From Siphonodentalium dalli (taxonomy: Eukaryota > Mollusca > Scaphopoda > Gadilida > Siphonodentaliidae): a stretch of 64,000 bases of DNA. The translations under genes and the position numbers were made by a program. This document shows, in pieces, positions 33,689-45,788 of this stretch (position 1 is its first letter; every line of letters begins with the position of its first letter). The notes below the pieces were generated by a model that saw nothing but the letters and a program-made list of their open reading frames with translations, did no database searches and was not told the DNA's origin. The stretch covers positions 107,970,278-108,034,277 of the forward strand of contig CP136069.1 in NCBI GenBank assembly GCA_032622095.1, read 5' to 3'.

Positions 33689-34530
33689 GCTTTAATAACA
33701 TGTCTGTCTGTTTTGTTGACTGGAATATTTTCTCTCTCATATATACCGGAACCTGCCGAGAAAGGCGTAATTGTACTTCTTTACAAAGGTGGGAACAAAC
33801 CACAAGCAAACTTTGATAGCTACAGAGCAATTACATTGCTACCCGCTCCCTACAAGTTATTAGAAAAAATCATACTGAAAAGACTAGAGTGTAACGTACC
33901 AGACATGGTCAAAGTTCATAATCTACAGCATGGATTCCAGAAGGGTATCAATTGTCTTATGAACTCACTCATAATACACGAATCGAAGATATTCGCACGT
34001 GAAAATAATGTTATGTTCAGTAAATTGTATGCATGCTTTCTAGATGTTCATAAGGCATTTGATACCGTTTGGGTAAATGGTCTCCTTTATAAACTTTACA
34101 TGTTAGACTTTGATACCTGGTTAATTTTTTACCAAATGCTTAAAGGAATATACTCTCTCTAAGCAGTTTCCAATATCACAAGGAACAAAACAGGGAGGAG
34201 ACATCTCCCATCTGTTTTATATGCTATTTATAGATCAACTATTGTCAGAATAAGCCGTATCTGGAGCTGGACTCAATATGTTTTCCGTAAATTGTTCATG
34301 CCCAACGCAAGCGGATGATACGACATTGCTCTCGGTCTCTGAAAGTGGTCTACAACACCTTATGAATATTTGCACTCAGTACAGTTGTAAATGGAGATAC
34401 AAATACAACGAACAAAAGTCAGTAGTTATCATCCTTAACGAAAACAAAAATGAACATGCAAAGGCTTCCGTTGATAACAGTTATTCTATCGCACGTGCTG
34501 CCGATTCTGTGCTTTTAACATCGCCGCCCG
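33689..34530 (+). pseudogene. LINE reverse transcriptase ORF, 3' part
   Basis: Continues the LINE at 4745-5043 in frame. It contains KGVIVLLYKGG, NFDSYRAITLLPAPYKLLEK, HGFQKG, FLDVHKAFDTVW (first RT Asp block, AFD) and, after frame changes near 34160, GTKQGGD and QADDTTLLS (YADD block with Tyr changed to Gln). At least two frameshifts. Homology ends near 34480-34530. The nearest call is a CR1/jockey-group RT. Confidence 0.8.
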
Positions 34531-35500
34531 CGATTACATAATATTGACGACGCCAGATAGGTAGTCACAATTAACTTCGACTCCGCGTTTTACGTTTGTC
34601 AACTCATATGATGTCATATGAGGATTAGCGACGGAGATAGCCGAAGAACCATGGAGGTATTATTTCTTGATTTTTCGGCTTATTTATTATGCGATAGTTT
34701 TGGGACTTGGGTCATAGGGGGTGCTTTCCGATGGTGTTTTGTTTTAATCATCAGGATAAACAATCCTTTAAGAGTTATGTCCCTGACTCAGCCCATAATT
34801 GACACATTGACCCCCATTTAACCTTTCATGATAGGATCTGCACTGGTGCAGCATTGAAGAACCTGTGCCAGTGCTTTCTCTTATATATGCGAGTCTAACA
34901 TAGGGAGTGGCTTACAAGGTCAATGTAAATGTTGTTAAGCCAATGTATTCTCTTAAATATGCGAGGCTCCCTCAGAGTTTGTATTGGCACAGGATTTTCG
35001 CAAAATTTTAGCTCCAGTATAAGAAGGGTTATAAAAATCTGAACCCAGTCACCCAAGGACCATCCATACCAAATATAAGCTAATATGCCCAATACTTCTT
35101 GAAAAGAAATCGTTTTAAGAATTACTATGGAGGGAAAGAGTTATTGCCCTGGTTTCGCAACTAATTGATCTGGTGACCTCATTTGAAAAAATAAGAATGT
35201 GAGTTATCCAGGAAACATCCAGATTCCATACCAAATATGAACCTATTCAGTCTTGTGGTTCTGGAGAAAAAGATTTCTAAAGAACTTGTTGACTAATGGA
35301 CGGTCCCTCCTACATTTGGTCTCATGATTTCAAGTGGACAGGTTCCCATGGTACTTAAATGTCTGTGCCAAGTTTCAAAGAAATTGACTGAAAAATGTAG
35401 GCATACAAGTTCGGACAAAGTTGGGGCCATGGACTGACAGACAGACATGCCGATTCCTATATAACCCCATAACTTCATTACATGGGGTATAAAAACATAT
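34531..35500. repeat. intron with a mollusc repeat ending GGGGTATAAAAAC
   Basis: From about 34870 a repeat with CCATACCAAATATGAAC units, ATGGACGGTCCC and TGGACAGGTTCCCATGGTAC runs to 35490, just before the UBR5 donor. It is related to the 63000-63430 repeat (shared ACAGGTTCCCATGG). 34531-34870 holds nothing recognised. Confidence 0.6.
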
Positions 35501-35511
35501 GATATTCTTAC

Positions 35512-35663
35512 CTCAGCTCCAGTATGAAGTGTCATCTCTTTAGGCATTGGTCCTAGTAAAGACTTAGCATCTGTAGGGAATGGGTTATGATCTACTTTTC
35601 CACTGAAGAGATCATATACTAAATATGTTAACTTTGGTCCAGATTGAGAGATAGCGTGAATAA
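35512..35663 (-). CDS. UBR5: UBR5 internal exon (50 codons, ends HTGAE)
   Basis: The minus strand reads acceptor TTTATTTTGTAG, then 152 nt, then a strong donor GTAAGA. The first two bases complete a codon begun in the 41289-41400 exon. The peptide begins IHAIS, contains YLVYDLFSGK (UBR5: YCIFDLATGK) and ends LHTGAE (UBR5: IFTAGQE). There is no internal stop. A mollusc repeat ending GGGGTATAAAAAC abuts the donor side within about 20 bases, so TE sequence reaches almost to the splice site. Confidence 0.85.
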
Positions 35664-36590
35664 CTACAAAATAAAATTAATACAAAGAATCAGAATTATC
35701 TCAGTAATCCAACCTCTTGGCTGCTATTCGTCATTGGTGAGTATGGATGTAAAATGTCACACTACATGTATGTGCTATACCTCTGTACTGAGTACGGACC
35801 TACTTCAGCACACTAGCAGTCGGCCATTATTAATAACTGAAACTCAGAGATTGGTGGATCGGAAAAACTGTATTTCGAGTTTCCAAAAGTGTGCGATGTT
35901 CCATGAATGTGAATGATAAGTCTTTCAACTAAGTCAGTTTTATGGTATTTGTGATATTACCATTATATATATTAAATGACACAATAGCTCAACAATAAAA
36001 TAGGAAATACCTTTGGTATATAGTTGTTTGTCCATCATGAAAATAAGAAAACTGAACATGCAATGGGAAGAAAAACAAGTTATGAGGTCAGGCAAAACCA
36101 CAAAAATTATATTACATAGATCAATTTTTTTTTTTATTATTTTATGGTATATAATTAATTAATTAATTCAATCATAACAATTAAATGTGTTGGTGGGAAA
36201 ATTAATTACTGATGACTGTAATTCATAACAGGTGTGAAAGTCAGTTTCAGGTAATATTTTTCCATTGCTGTGATTGGCCGAATTATATTTTTACCTGCAA
36301 ACGGAATATTCCATTTTAACTGGTATGGGGAGGAAGTGGAAATGTAACTAAAGAAATGTATATCTAACAATTTTAACTGATCGAAAACTCCCATGTTGTT
36401 AAATCTTTTTATTTGAATAGTATTCAGTCATTTAAATGCTTCATTGGACAAAAGAGCGCAGTGTTTCAATCAAATTATCTAGTAACAAAGCACGCAGTTC
36501 TCTGATCAGCTGCGCGATCTGTTATTTGAGCTCTGAACTTGGAGAGGGGCTATTGTCAAATAGGGAATGCAGAAAGTCGGTATGTCTATG
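35664..36590. other. UBR5 intron, no other gene seen
   Basis: AT-rich, with (AATT)n near 36152-36168. No exon-like segment found. Confidence 0.6.
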
Positions 36591-36599
36591 TAATACTAA

Positions 36600-36792
36600 A
36601 TACCCAATGGTTTTAGTCATACAAAGAGAAAAATCCATAATGGCTGATTGGATGAGAGATGTGACCTGCAGGGTGTACTAAAAGATTTAGTCATACAAAG
36701 GTATGACCTGTAGCCCGTGCTAAAGGGAATTGATGACGGACGAACGGTTGCGCACACACACACACACCCACACGTAAAGTTGAGATAAAAGA
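36600..36792 (+). repeat. pearl-like element, right-end fragment
   Basis: Contains TTTAGTCATACAAAG (twice), ATGACCTGTAGCCCGTGC, a CA microsatellite (36750-36772) and GTAAAGTTGAGATAA, a decayed right end. Confidence 0.65.
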
Positions 36793-37099
36793 GGTATAAT
36801 AATTACTATTCCATCACAAACAGAAAATAGAATGACTTACGAGTTAATAATTCCTACACAGATCAAAGGTGGTAAAGATGAATTTTCACTATAAGTGCTA
36901 TCACTCTGCAATAAATGTATTGACGAAACACATCCATGTAGATATTCCTACACCCATGGTGATTTATGAGCATACCAAAGATCATTTAAATCCAACCTAT
37001 GATGACTGGGATAGAGCTCCAAAGTTGTTACAGACCGACAGATACAGTCGATTTCGGTTAATAGAATATGCTCGGTGCAGCAATTTTGTATTTGAATAG

Positions 37100-37488
37100 C
37101 CGATTATTTGATTAGACGAATTTGCACCAAAACGTTGTAATTTCGAGTTGACGATGCACCAAAACGTAATTTCGAGTTGTACCACTAACTTGACCGATGT
37201 TTGTTTGATATAAAAACTTTAAAATACCTGTTATTAAATGTGTATTTACTTCATAATATTGTTCTCTTTATTGATTGTTTCATATAATATTAAAATATTT
37301 GTAATACCATTGTCAGATTGTGTGTTTGTTGTTACATTTTACCGAGGGAAAATTGTAAAAACATCGATCGATAAAAGCACGTGTTCAATGTTTACATTGA
37401 AGGACTGGTTAGAGTTATTCACCTTTGATCGATTGAAGCACATGTTTAATGTTTACATTGAAGGACTGGTTAGAGTGATTCACATTTT
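37100..37488. repeat. tandem duplications inside the Tigger element
   Basis: GCACCAAAACGT(TG)TAATTTCGAGTTG occurs twice at 37123-37180, and a 59-bp unit with GTTTACATTGAAGGACTGG occurs twice at 37384-37480. Confidence 0.7.
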
Positions 37489-37489
37489 A

Positions 37490-39677
37490 GTGTGGTCGTT
37501 GAAGCAGAATTTGGGGGATCAACCCGGAATAAATTGGATACAAGCTGATTTTGGTGTCATTCGACGCGGAAAAGCCTCAGGAACAACATATCCAAAATCC
37601 GCAAACATCTGCTGTGGGGAAACTTTGTTATCCAAGATGGCGTCCAACATGGTTGTCTATACTACATCAGTTCTCGAAACAAGTCATTATACAATATATT
37701 GTGGCATCGGAATTACGCTGTTATACCAGTTTGTGTTAAATTATAGTACGGAAGCGAATAGAGTGACACGCACAGAAAATCATACAATCGTGGCCATGAA
37801 ATGGCTGTCAAAATGGCCACAACTGCAAGCAATACAACAAATAAAGCAACATATTGGATAACCACATAGGAGTGAAAATATGTATTGATAATATACAAGT
37901 CGGTTGTTGAATATCTTTAAAGGTACACACATCATTAAACAGATCCATCTGAAGGATTTATCGGCCACTGCACCGCAAATCAAAACCCAATGATTTGCGT
38001 CTTTAAAGTTTGGGTGTTCTGCTTATCCAACATCCAATTGTCGGGCCAAAAATAATAATATCGGACATGCAACACACAAACTAATGTTTCGCCTCACAGT
38101 TCATGGTAGTTTCATTCGGCATGATGATTAATTATTGAACATAACGCCGAAATTTAAGTGCACACTCTAGCGGTCTAAATGTTAATTATATTTCCGGAAT
38201 TGTAAACACTCCCGGTGATATTAAACAATACATATTTGTAGCAATGCTTATTATACTGTAAAGAAACACTCATATCTTCAATAGATTAGCACCGCGTCTC
38301 ACCAGATCAAAGAGATGGTACAACACACAATGTATGTTAAGACTAATTTTCATGCTGCTAACAAACCGTGTTCTTAGTAGACAATTTTGTTCAACTTACT
38401 TCAATCACAACTTTACAACTGGAATATGCAGCTACGCAATGCACACTATCAGTTTTCAGTATATTTTTGTTTTAAAATATCTTACAATTACCACCCATAC
38501 AATCATGCTAAATATCGAGTGATCACCGTTTAAGGTGTTATTTCAACATTGAACATTCACGCAATAGTATTAATTGTGGCTCTGTGTGCAGCAGCTATGT
38601 GTAACATTAGGGAGAAGGAGTAAACGTGGTGATGCAGTTAAAGAAAACGTAGTAAGTTTCGCGTAGATGTGGCCTTGGTGATTAAACCAAATATAATTTC
38701 CAGGTATAAACACAGTCTTTGTCACAGAGTATGTAGGCAATTTTGGTCAAGTTTAGAATTTATTGACGATAGTCTATGGTACTCCTTCGTATTTTAATAA
38801 ATTTAGTTCATTGTATACCACCATGCATTCTTGAGATAAAAGCGAAATATTCGTGTTTTATCACTTGATCTGAGGCAACTATGACTACTATTTTGAGACA
38901 CGGACAATAGAATATACGCATTTTACCCAGTACTATATGAATATCTTTCATACCGTTTTATATCAGTTAATTTTTAAAGGTTTCATGCTGTAGATATCAA
39001 AATAAATGATGATCGGTCACATTCGTGAGACTGCTCGGAGTACACATTTTTCTGCTTCTAGAAAAAGGTCTCATAGTCAATACATCTCTACTAAATCCCA
39101 TTTAGCTGTTTAATTACACATATATTACACGATTCAAGATAAGCAGTACAGAAAAAACTGCGTTATGTTTCCGTTTCTGGGCGTACAAAAGTCAAGATTT
39201 AACCGTTTCATAAGACCCTGGTTTCGCTTGCTCTCTTGTGAGATACATCAGAGATAATTCGTACATCTCTAATCAAAAGTTTCTCTTATACTCTGCAATC
39301 ATTCTTCCTCGCATAATTCGAGAGTTTGTTCACTCGAATAGGACTAGCTCTTCAATTTTGCACAACATGTAAATTTCATTCGATTTTGTCCATTTTGGAG
39401 GCCATTTTGGGAAATACATTCTACAGATATGGCTTACGACAAAGCATAGTTTGTATATATTTCAATTTATTACACATTTGGCATTAATTGGAGCACCTAC
39501 CGCAGAAATTCAGTATTTTGCGATAACAACAGACCTTATGGACGCCATCTTGGATCCTGAATTTTCCCATGAGCGGATTTTTGCGGATTTGTTGTTCTTG
39601 GTGTTTTCCCGCATCGAATAACACAAAAATCAGCTTGTATCCAATTTATTCCGGGTTCAACTCTCCAACGACCACAC
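37490..39677. mobile_element. 2.2-kb TA-flanked element nested in Tigger
   Basis: Ends GTGTGGTCGTTG are inverted, with TA at 37488-37489 and 39678-39679. The inverted arms continue about 150 bp with AACCCGGAATAAATTGGATA, CAAGCTGATTTT and CCAAGATGGCGTCCA. No transposase ORF recognised; probably a non-autonomous Tc1/mariner-type element. Confidence 0.75.
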
Positions 39678-39853
39678 TATTTGATTGATAGAAGCACATA
39701 TAGTGATTGAGGAAGACATTTTATAGAACATGATTTATTTTATTTATTTTAAAACATATAACGGATAAAAATTAAATAACAGTGACAATATACAGTAATA
39801 TAATAAAGTATTAATGGAATCCACGATGCAAATTCGGTTATTTTGCATTGGCG

Positions 39854-40517
39854 TCAGCGTTTATAAATCAGAGACTGGAATAGGTTCTCGATTTTGTAAA
39901 AGGCTGCCCAGTCCATGTCGTCTTTCTCCTCGAGGTTTTCTTCTAAGAACTGCCGAATGTCGCTGAAACCCGGTGTACATTGCATCGGCATGATGGGGAC
40001 CTTGTATTCATCGTCGTTGTCGGAGTCGTCATTGTCGTCGGTGTTTGCTTTCACTTCGTCAGCGATTTCTTGGTCGGTGGGTAGACCGTAGCACGTCCTT
40101 TTCACCGTGGAATCGCTTCCACTTGATATCGTTCCTCTTCTTCCACCTGGATAGCCAGCCACTGGTGGGGACGAATGCCGGTTTGTCTAGTAGCTTGGCA
40201 AAATCCATGGATTTCTCCGCCAGCAACTCGCCAGACATTGGAATGTCTCGGTGTCGGGTGTTGTCAAACCATGTAACGAGGGCCTTCTCAACATCTGCAG
40301 CTTTGCCGGTTCTCTGTCGTTTCATTAGCGGGTTGGCGTTAGACTCCAATTTCTGCCTGATGTCATCCTTCTTCTTGTTGATTTGACACACTTGGGATTG
40401 CGAACAACCTAACTTTTTCGCGATTTCAGTCTGAGAAAACTTCTGGTCTAGTAACTTAATCACTTCAAACTTATCAGCCAGGGAGTTTGTACAGCCTAAT
40501 TCTTTATGCATGTTCAT
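39854..40517 (-). pseudogene. Tigger/CENP-B-like transposase, DDE domain deleted
   Basis: From the ATG at 40517, residues about 14-52 form a psq-type helix-turn-helix (KFEVIKLLDQKFSQTEIAKK then LGCSQSQVCQI). Residues about 75-131 form the CENP-B/Tc5-type second DNA-binding domain, with ALVTWFD and SGWLSRWKKR. After FHGEK at about 40090 the catalytic DDE core is missing. The frame shifts into an acidic tail (TDDNDDSDNDDEY) ending in IENLFQSLIYKR. A full family member is about 450-600 residues. The DNA-binding half alone could still bind Tigger ends if expressed, but that is conjecture. Confidence 0.8.
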
Positions 40518-41288
40518 TAACAGACATCAAATACAAAAGAACCGAGTCGCTAACATGTGTCTGTCCAACTACAGTACTGGCTTTTGTTAAACATGCAATT
40601 AGTCGCTATTGTAACATCCTCTACGTGGACAACGGATCACGAATAAAGAGTTGGGTTTATTGATATAAACTATAGACTACTATAGACTATAGATGCGGGA
40701 TTTACCCGCACTGCTTACAAAATTTAATAGTGTCAATAAAACAACAAGACAAGTGTTATTATAATATTTTAATATTCACATTTAATTGAAAAATCACTTT
40801 CTTATAGTAACTTATGACCGTAAAGCACTCGCTTTTGAAACGTTTTATGTCACCCATTTTCGATCTAATACGATTGTCTGCGGTTTCTTGACATAAACTA
40901 TAATATTTTGGATGAAATACCTTCAACTAAGTTCTAGAATGCACGAAAATACCGACTTTCAGAGCACATTTTTGCAAATTTTCTATTCTATTAAGCGATA
41001 GTCCCCTCGGGAGCAATTAAAAAATACAGATGTACTATTAAAATGGTTTTGGAATATTATTATAATAAACGAATTATTTGATTAACCGTTATTCGATTAA
41101 TTGGAATTGACTGTAGACATAACCCATTCCTATATCCCCAGCCAAACTTTGTCTGGGGAAAAAATTATGGGAATATTACTTTATCCTGCTACTACCTATA
41201 TTTAACAGAGAAGACTCAGTATAGTTTGGTAACCTGTACATTGTATTTCTCACTAGGATACTAAAGGGAGTGAGTCATAAATCCTTAC

Positions 41289-41400
41289 ATTCAGGAGTGA
41301 TAGCCATAGCCAGAATTTGCCCCGAATATGTGACACTTGCATACTTTGGAACCCTCTGAAAGCACTCAGCAAACCTTGGAGCATTAGTTCCTTTGACAGA
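41289..41400 (-). CDS. UBR5: UBR5 internal exon (CFQR block)
   Basis: The minus strand reads a pyrimidine-rich acceptor TTTTTCTTTCAG, then 112 nt, then donor GTAAGG. Phase 0 entry and phase 1 exit fit the flanking exons. The peptide contains ECFQRVPK, matching the DCFQRTPK block of UBR5, followed by a segment with GQILAMAI that matches its TEILAVNV. It lies 175 bp beyond the right end of the Tigger element and about 160 bp before a pearl-like repeat, so it is a small island of host sequence. On its own it would not be recognisable; the frame continuity with the exons on both sides makes the call. Confidence 0.82.
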
Positions 41401-41560
41401 CTGAAAGAAAAATTGTCAATCACATTAAAAAATAATAGAGAAATGAAAGCGGTAAATAACTGGACCATTTTAACCCTTTCTATACTAAATTGTACATTGG
41501 AATGGTTTAGTATTCATCTGTTCAGGAAAATTTAGCAGACGGCAGACAGGTGAAAATATA

Positions 41561-42657
41561 ATATGAAAGTATCAATGACACTGTAGCTCAACTTGGAAAG
41601 GGAGTAATTTCATGCGTTACAGTCAATATATTGAGCGGAGAGTTGAATAATAGATTATCAACATGAAGAGATATATAAAATAAAATCCAAGATGGCCGTT
41701 GGCAGCTATGTTTTCCAATGAGTATCAAAAACATTTGACAGCTACAATCTAGTGGATCAATATTAAGATCAATATAAAGTTTGGTGATGATCGGATGAGG
41801 GAAGTAGACTGTAGGACGTGCCAAAGGATTTAGTTATGCAAAGAGTAAAATTAAATATGGCTGCTGACCGCCATGTTTTATGGCCGAATGACCCCAAAAT
41901 GACCTCAAAATGACTCGTTCCCATCCGCATGTCAATATTAACATCCACACCACACACATTTCATGATGATCAGACCGGTAAGACTTGTAGCCTGTGCCAA
42001 AGGATTTAGTCATGCAAAGAGTAAAATCCAAGATGGCTGCCAGCGGCCATGTTTTATGGCCGAATGACCCCAAAATGACTCGTTCCCATATATATATATA
42101 TATATATATTAACATCTACAACAAATTTCAAGATGATCAGACGAACACTCCGTGCTAATGGATTGAATTTTGAAATCCAATCCATGTTTTTGTGCCGAAT
42201 GACCCCAAAATGACTTGTTCCCATCTTCATGTCAATGTCACAGCCATGACAAATTTCATAATAATCTGAGAAAATGTACGACTTGTAGCCTGTGCCAAAG
42301 GATTTACTGATGCAAATAGTAAAATCCAAGATAGCTGCATGTGGCAATGTTTTATGGCCAAATGACCACCAAAATGACTCGTTCCCATCTACATGTCAAT
42401 GTTAACATCCATGACAAATTTCATGATGATCAGACCAAAGGTACGACCTGTAGCCCATGCCAAAGGATTTAGTCATCAAAGAGTAAAATCCAAGATGGCT
42501 GAATGATCCCTACAGAAGCCATGACAAATTTCCTAATGATTTGACAAAAGATATGACCTGTAGCATGTGCTAAAGGAAATTGTTGACACACACACACACC
42601 GACGACGGATACCAAGCCATGGCAATAGCTCAAACTTTACAAAGCAAAGTTGAGCTA
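41561..42657 (+). mobile_element. pearl-like element, copy 2
   Basis: Left end TATGAAAGTATCAATGACAC and TAGCTCAACTTGG, about five core units (one with a TATATA run at 42089-42110), a short CA tract, and right end AAGTTGAGCTA. It abuts the next copy head to tail. Confidence 0.75.
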
Positions 42658-43107
42658 ATGAAAGTGTCAATGACACTGTAGCTCAACTTGGAAAGGGACA
42701 GGATAGAATTATTTTTATCTATATCTATATTTGCGAATGTCTGTCTGTCTGTCTGTCTGTGTTCTATAGAAATTCACAGGGACCATTTACAATATACACA
42801 AGTGGAAAGTACAATTACAAATAAATAAAATATTAATAAGACTATTCATGTATATTGTTAGGGGTGATATAGTCATGACTGACTGTCTTCCTATCACCCC
42901 AAAGGGAATAATTTCATGTGTTACAGTCAATAGAGTGATTAGGAATGCGGAAAGTTGAAAGGTCTAAGTAATACTAGATTATCAACATGAAAAGATATAT
43001 ATAAAGTAAAATCCAAGATGGCCTCTGGTGGTTATGTTTTCCAATGAAATTGAAAAAGATTTAATAACACCCATCTAGTAGATCAATAGCAAGATCAATA
43101 TAAAGTT
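42657..43107 (+). mobile_element. pearl-like element, copy 3, truncated left arm
   Basis: Begins AATGAAAGTGTCAATGACAC directly after copy 2. It is interrupted at 42699-42900 and then runs through the left arm into one core unit before breaking off near 43107. Confidence 0.7.
42699..42900. mobile_element. 202-bp insertion in a pearl-like element
   Basis: Flanked by AAAGGGA on both sides (42692-42698, 42901-42907). It contains CTATATTTGCGAATGTCTG with (TGTC)n, GTTCTATAGAAATTCACAGG as in the Helitron-like element at 58325, and a GGGGTGATA...TATCACCCC hairpin (42861-42900). Confidence 0.6.
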
Positions 43108-44311
43108 TGGTGCTGACCAGTGCTGGGGGGTAGGTGTCGCACATCGGGAAAATTTGTGCGACCTTCATTTTCTTGTGGGAAAATTACTCTAGTTTATGAA
43201 CTCAATGTGCCGAGCCGACAATAATCATGCCATAAGATAATCCCCAACACCACATACGGAACTATAAAAAAAGATTTGCTTTATTTCCACAGGGTCCCGT
43301 CATTTGCGTAAGCGGTTCTTTGGCATTTTTTGTTAATAATTCCCAATTCTAACAATTGACATAATATTGCATTGTTACAGGTTTGTTGAAAATAATCATT
43401 GTGTTAAATATTCACATTGGCGGCCAATAGTTTATGATTTAACCAACACACTATATCCCTTGGTTTCTGATTCTGAGTTATTTAGCTTTCATCTTATTTT
43501 ATTTTATGGCGGCTGTTGCCGACTTTATGGCGGCTGTTGCTGACACAGTATATTAATACATCTATTTTGGGCATTCTGTTATGATGCAGATTCATTTTCT
43601 TCAAGAAACGAGGACATGATAAGTTATACCATATTTTCATACTGGATAATGACTACCAAATAATCGTTAGATGTTGATCGGCAGGTGACAGTTTCACCAT
43701 GCTAGTAATTAGTAGCACTGAGTAATATAATGTACATCTTGCAGATCTTCACAGCGGAGTGACGTGATGAAGTTGGAGGTTATATAAAATATGACTCTTC
43801 TCTTCAAAGGGGATCATACAAGCAGTATATGTATGTACTTTTAAATGTACAACAGTTCAACTCATGAGTTATCTTGCACAAACATACTAGCATGTGTATA
43901 GCTCTTGAAATGATATAGAGATTATTATGAATGAAACAAATGGAGTTGCGACCTTCCAAGTTTCAAATATTGCCATATAACGTGCCCGTTATTAAATACT
44001 GTAGCACATGTCGCCTAAGAATCCATATTATGAGTAAATAATGTAATGTCTTTGTCCAAAATAAATCCACAGGCACACGAGAAGTTCCCGCCACCCATAA
44101 ATAAAAAACAGTTTTGTCGTTATGAGTGGCGGGAACTTGTGGGCGGTGCCAGTTTCTAAATTTGATTGTCTTATTTATTTCATCGCCGAAAAATAGGACC
44201 GTCTCCTCCCATGCACCTGTGGAACCTGGTTTGATTACTGGGTATTCAGGCAGTACCTAGTGAAGTAATCCTGACTATTTAAGGCTTCAAGTTCTCCAGA
44301 ATTAAACAAAA
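43108..44311. other. intron sequence, no gene seen
   Basis: 43122-43175 resembles the reverse complement of about 53205-53263. A TTTATGGCGGCTGTTGC direct repeat lies near 43504-43540. An inverted AGTTCCCGCCAC/GTGGCGGGAACT pair is at 44083-44095 and 44127-44139. Confidence 0.5.
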
Positions 44312-44353
44312 TAACATTTTCAAATAGAAAATACATATTCCTGGGAAAGATAC

Positions 44354-44629
44354 TTACACACTGAACTACATGGTATACTAATTTTTATTCACAAAGGAGG
44401 GATCTATGAAAACCCGTATAACATTTATTATTTTGGTACAAAATAGCATAAGTAAGTTTTAAATCGTTATGTGACGTAACACTTGGTCGGTTACATGCCC
44501 TCTAGCTATAAAATAGCCTGCTGGCAGCTATTCGTGCTCTTTTCATCCTCTTACAAGATTCGAGGGGTGTGACCGAGCAGCGGGGAGGGAAATCCCAATT
44601 TGGGAGGGACATGTGAGTTCAGTGTGTAA
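44354..44629. mobile_element. 276-bp MITE with TTACACACTGAACT ends
   Basis: Perfect 14-bp inverted ends at 44354-44367 and 44616-44629. A 5' part of the same family is at 53770-53990 and a very short piece at 48421-48442. All three are preceded by ATATTCC(C/T)GG(C/G)AAAGATA, so the repeat may extend further left. Confidence 0.65.
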
Positions 44630-45080
44630 GGGGTCATCTCAAAACTACTATCGGGAACTCAGCCTATTTCCCGATAGATCCCGATAGCATATATATTCAG
44701 TTATCGGGAAATTATCGGGAAAACGTTTTTCGGGAAATTATCGGAATATTTACTTAGTCTATCGGGATTCTATCAGAGTTTACTTTCATTTCGGAGTATC
44801 ATATTCCGAAAACAACACCGCATGTTGTTTAGAAAGTTTCTGTATCGGGATTACTCGGGACTTTTGTCGGGATTATATGTTTTATAGGCCTATCTTTATA
44901 ATTGATTTAATAGTTTCCTAATATGAGAAATCGTCAGTATAAAGTTTTACAGTGTCGGGGAACACGTATTATGTATACTGTGGTGATCAGTGGGTGCTAC
45001 GTAAAATATCGGTATTTTACCCGGACAATACACCCCACCCATCGGAAAATCTTCAAAATCAAGTCGCGGGGAGCATACCC

Positions 45081-45788
45081 AACAAGAGATGGACTGTCGT
45101 CCGGTGCATACCCCCCGTGGCATACCGCCTCGTGTGGGCATATCTATAACTTATGAGGGCTATACTCAGACAGATGGACCCAAACACCAGCATTTTCATA
45201 TAAACAAAGATGAGTAACTATAGAACAATAAAAACAAAACAAACATTTGAATGTGCCATTAAATGTCCTCATAGTGGTGAACATCCATACAAAATTTCAG
45301 TGAGATCCGAGGATTACTGTTCAAGTTATGAGCTGAACATACATTGGATGGACCAAACAACCAACATTTCCAGATAAACAAAGATGAATAACTCTAGAAT
45401 GGAAAATCAGAACAGAACAATGGAACCCTCTATTGAATGTCCTCATAGTAGTGAATATACATACCAAATTTCATTGAGATCCCAGCACAACTGTTGAAGT
45501 TACGACATGAACAGACACCAGATGGACCAAAAAGCCAACATTTCAAGATAGACAAAGATGAATAACTCTAGAATGGAAAATCCGAACAAAACGATGGAAC
45601 CCTCTTTTTAATGTCCTCATAGTAGTGAACATCCATACCAAATTTCATTGAGATCCGAGCACTACTGTTCAAGTTATGACATGAACAGACATCGGACGGA
45701 CGTACGGACACACGGACGGACGGACGGACGGACAGACAGGTGCAAAACAGTATACCCCCCTTCTTTTTTTTTTAAAAGGGGGGTATAA
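45081..45788. repeat. mollusc tandem-unit element, about 175-bp units
   Basis: Starts AACAAGAGATGG and has three units with AACTCTAGAATGG, AATGTCCTCATAGTAGTGAA and CATACCAAATTTCATTGAGA. A (CGGA)n tract (45695-45738) and AAAAGGGGGGTATAAAT end it. Same architecture as 29100-30046 with an unrelated unit. Confidence 0.75.

Larger units (their letters stand above)
37045..41113 (-). mobile_element. Tigger/pogo-type element, 4.1 kb, internally deleted
   Basis: The right end reads, inverted, CAGTCAATTCCAATTAATCG. The left end reads CAGTCGATTTCGGTTAATAG. TA flanks both (37043-37044, 41114-41115). A minus-strand transposase remnant lies at 39854-40517. The left half carries a nested TA-flanked element (37490-39677). 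The right end is 175 bp from a UBR5 exon. Left and right inverted repeats are clearly diverged. Confidence 0.78.

Noticed and set aside
36869..37099. 77-codon + ORF (MVKMNFHYKCYHSAINV...) as a host exon
   Set aside because: It crosses the left TA/TIR boundary of the Tigger element at 37045, so at least its end cannot be a conserved exon; no splice sites fit.
40045..40386. 113-codon + ORF
   Set aside because: It is the antisense shadow of the Tigger transposase, whose minus-strand reading has clear DNA-binding domains.
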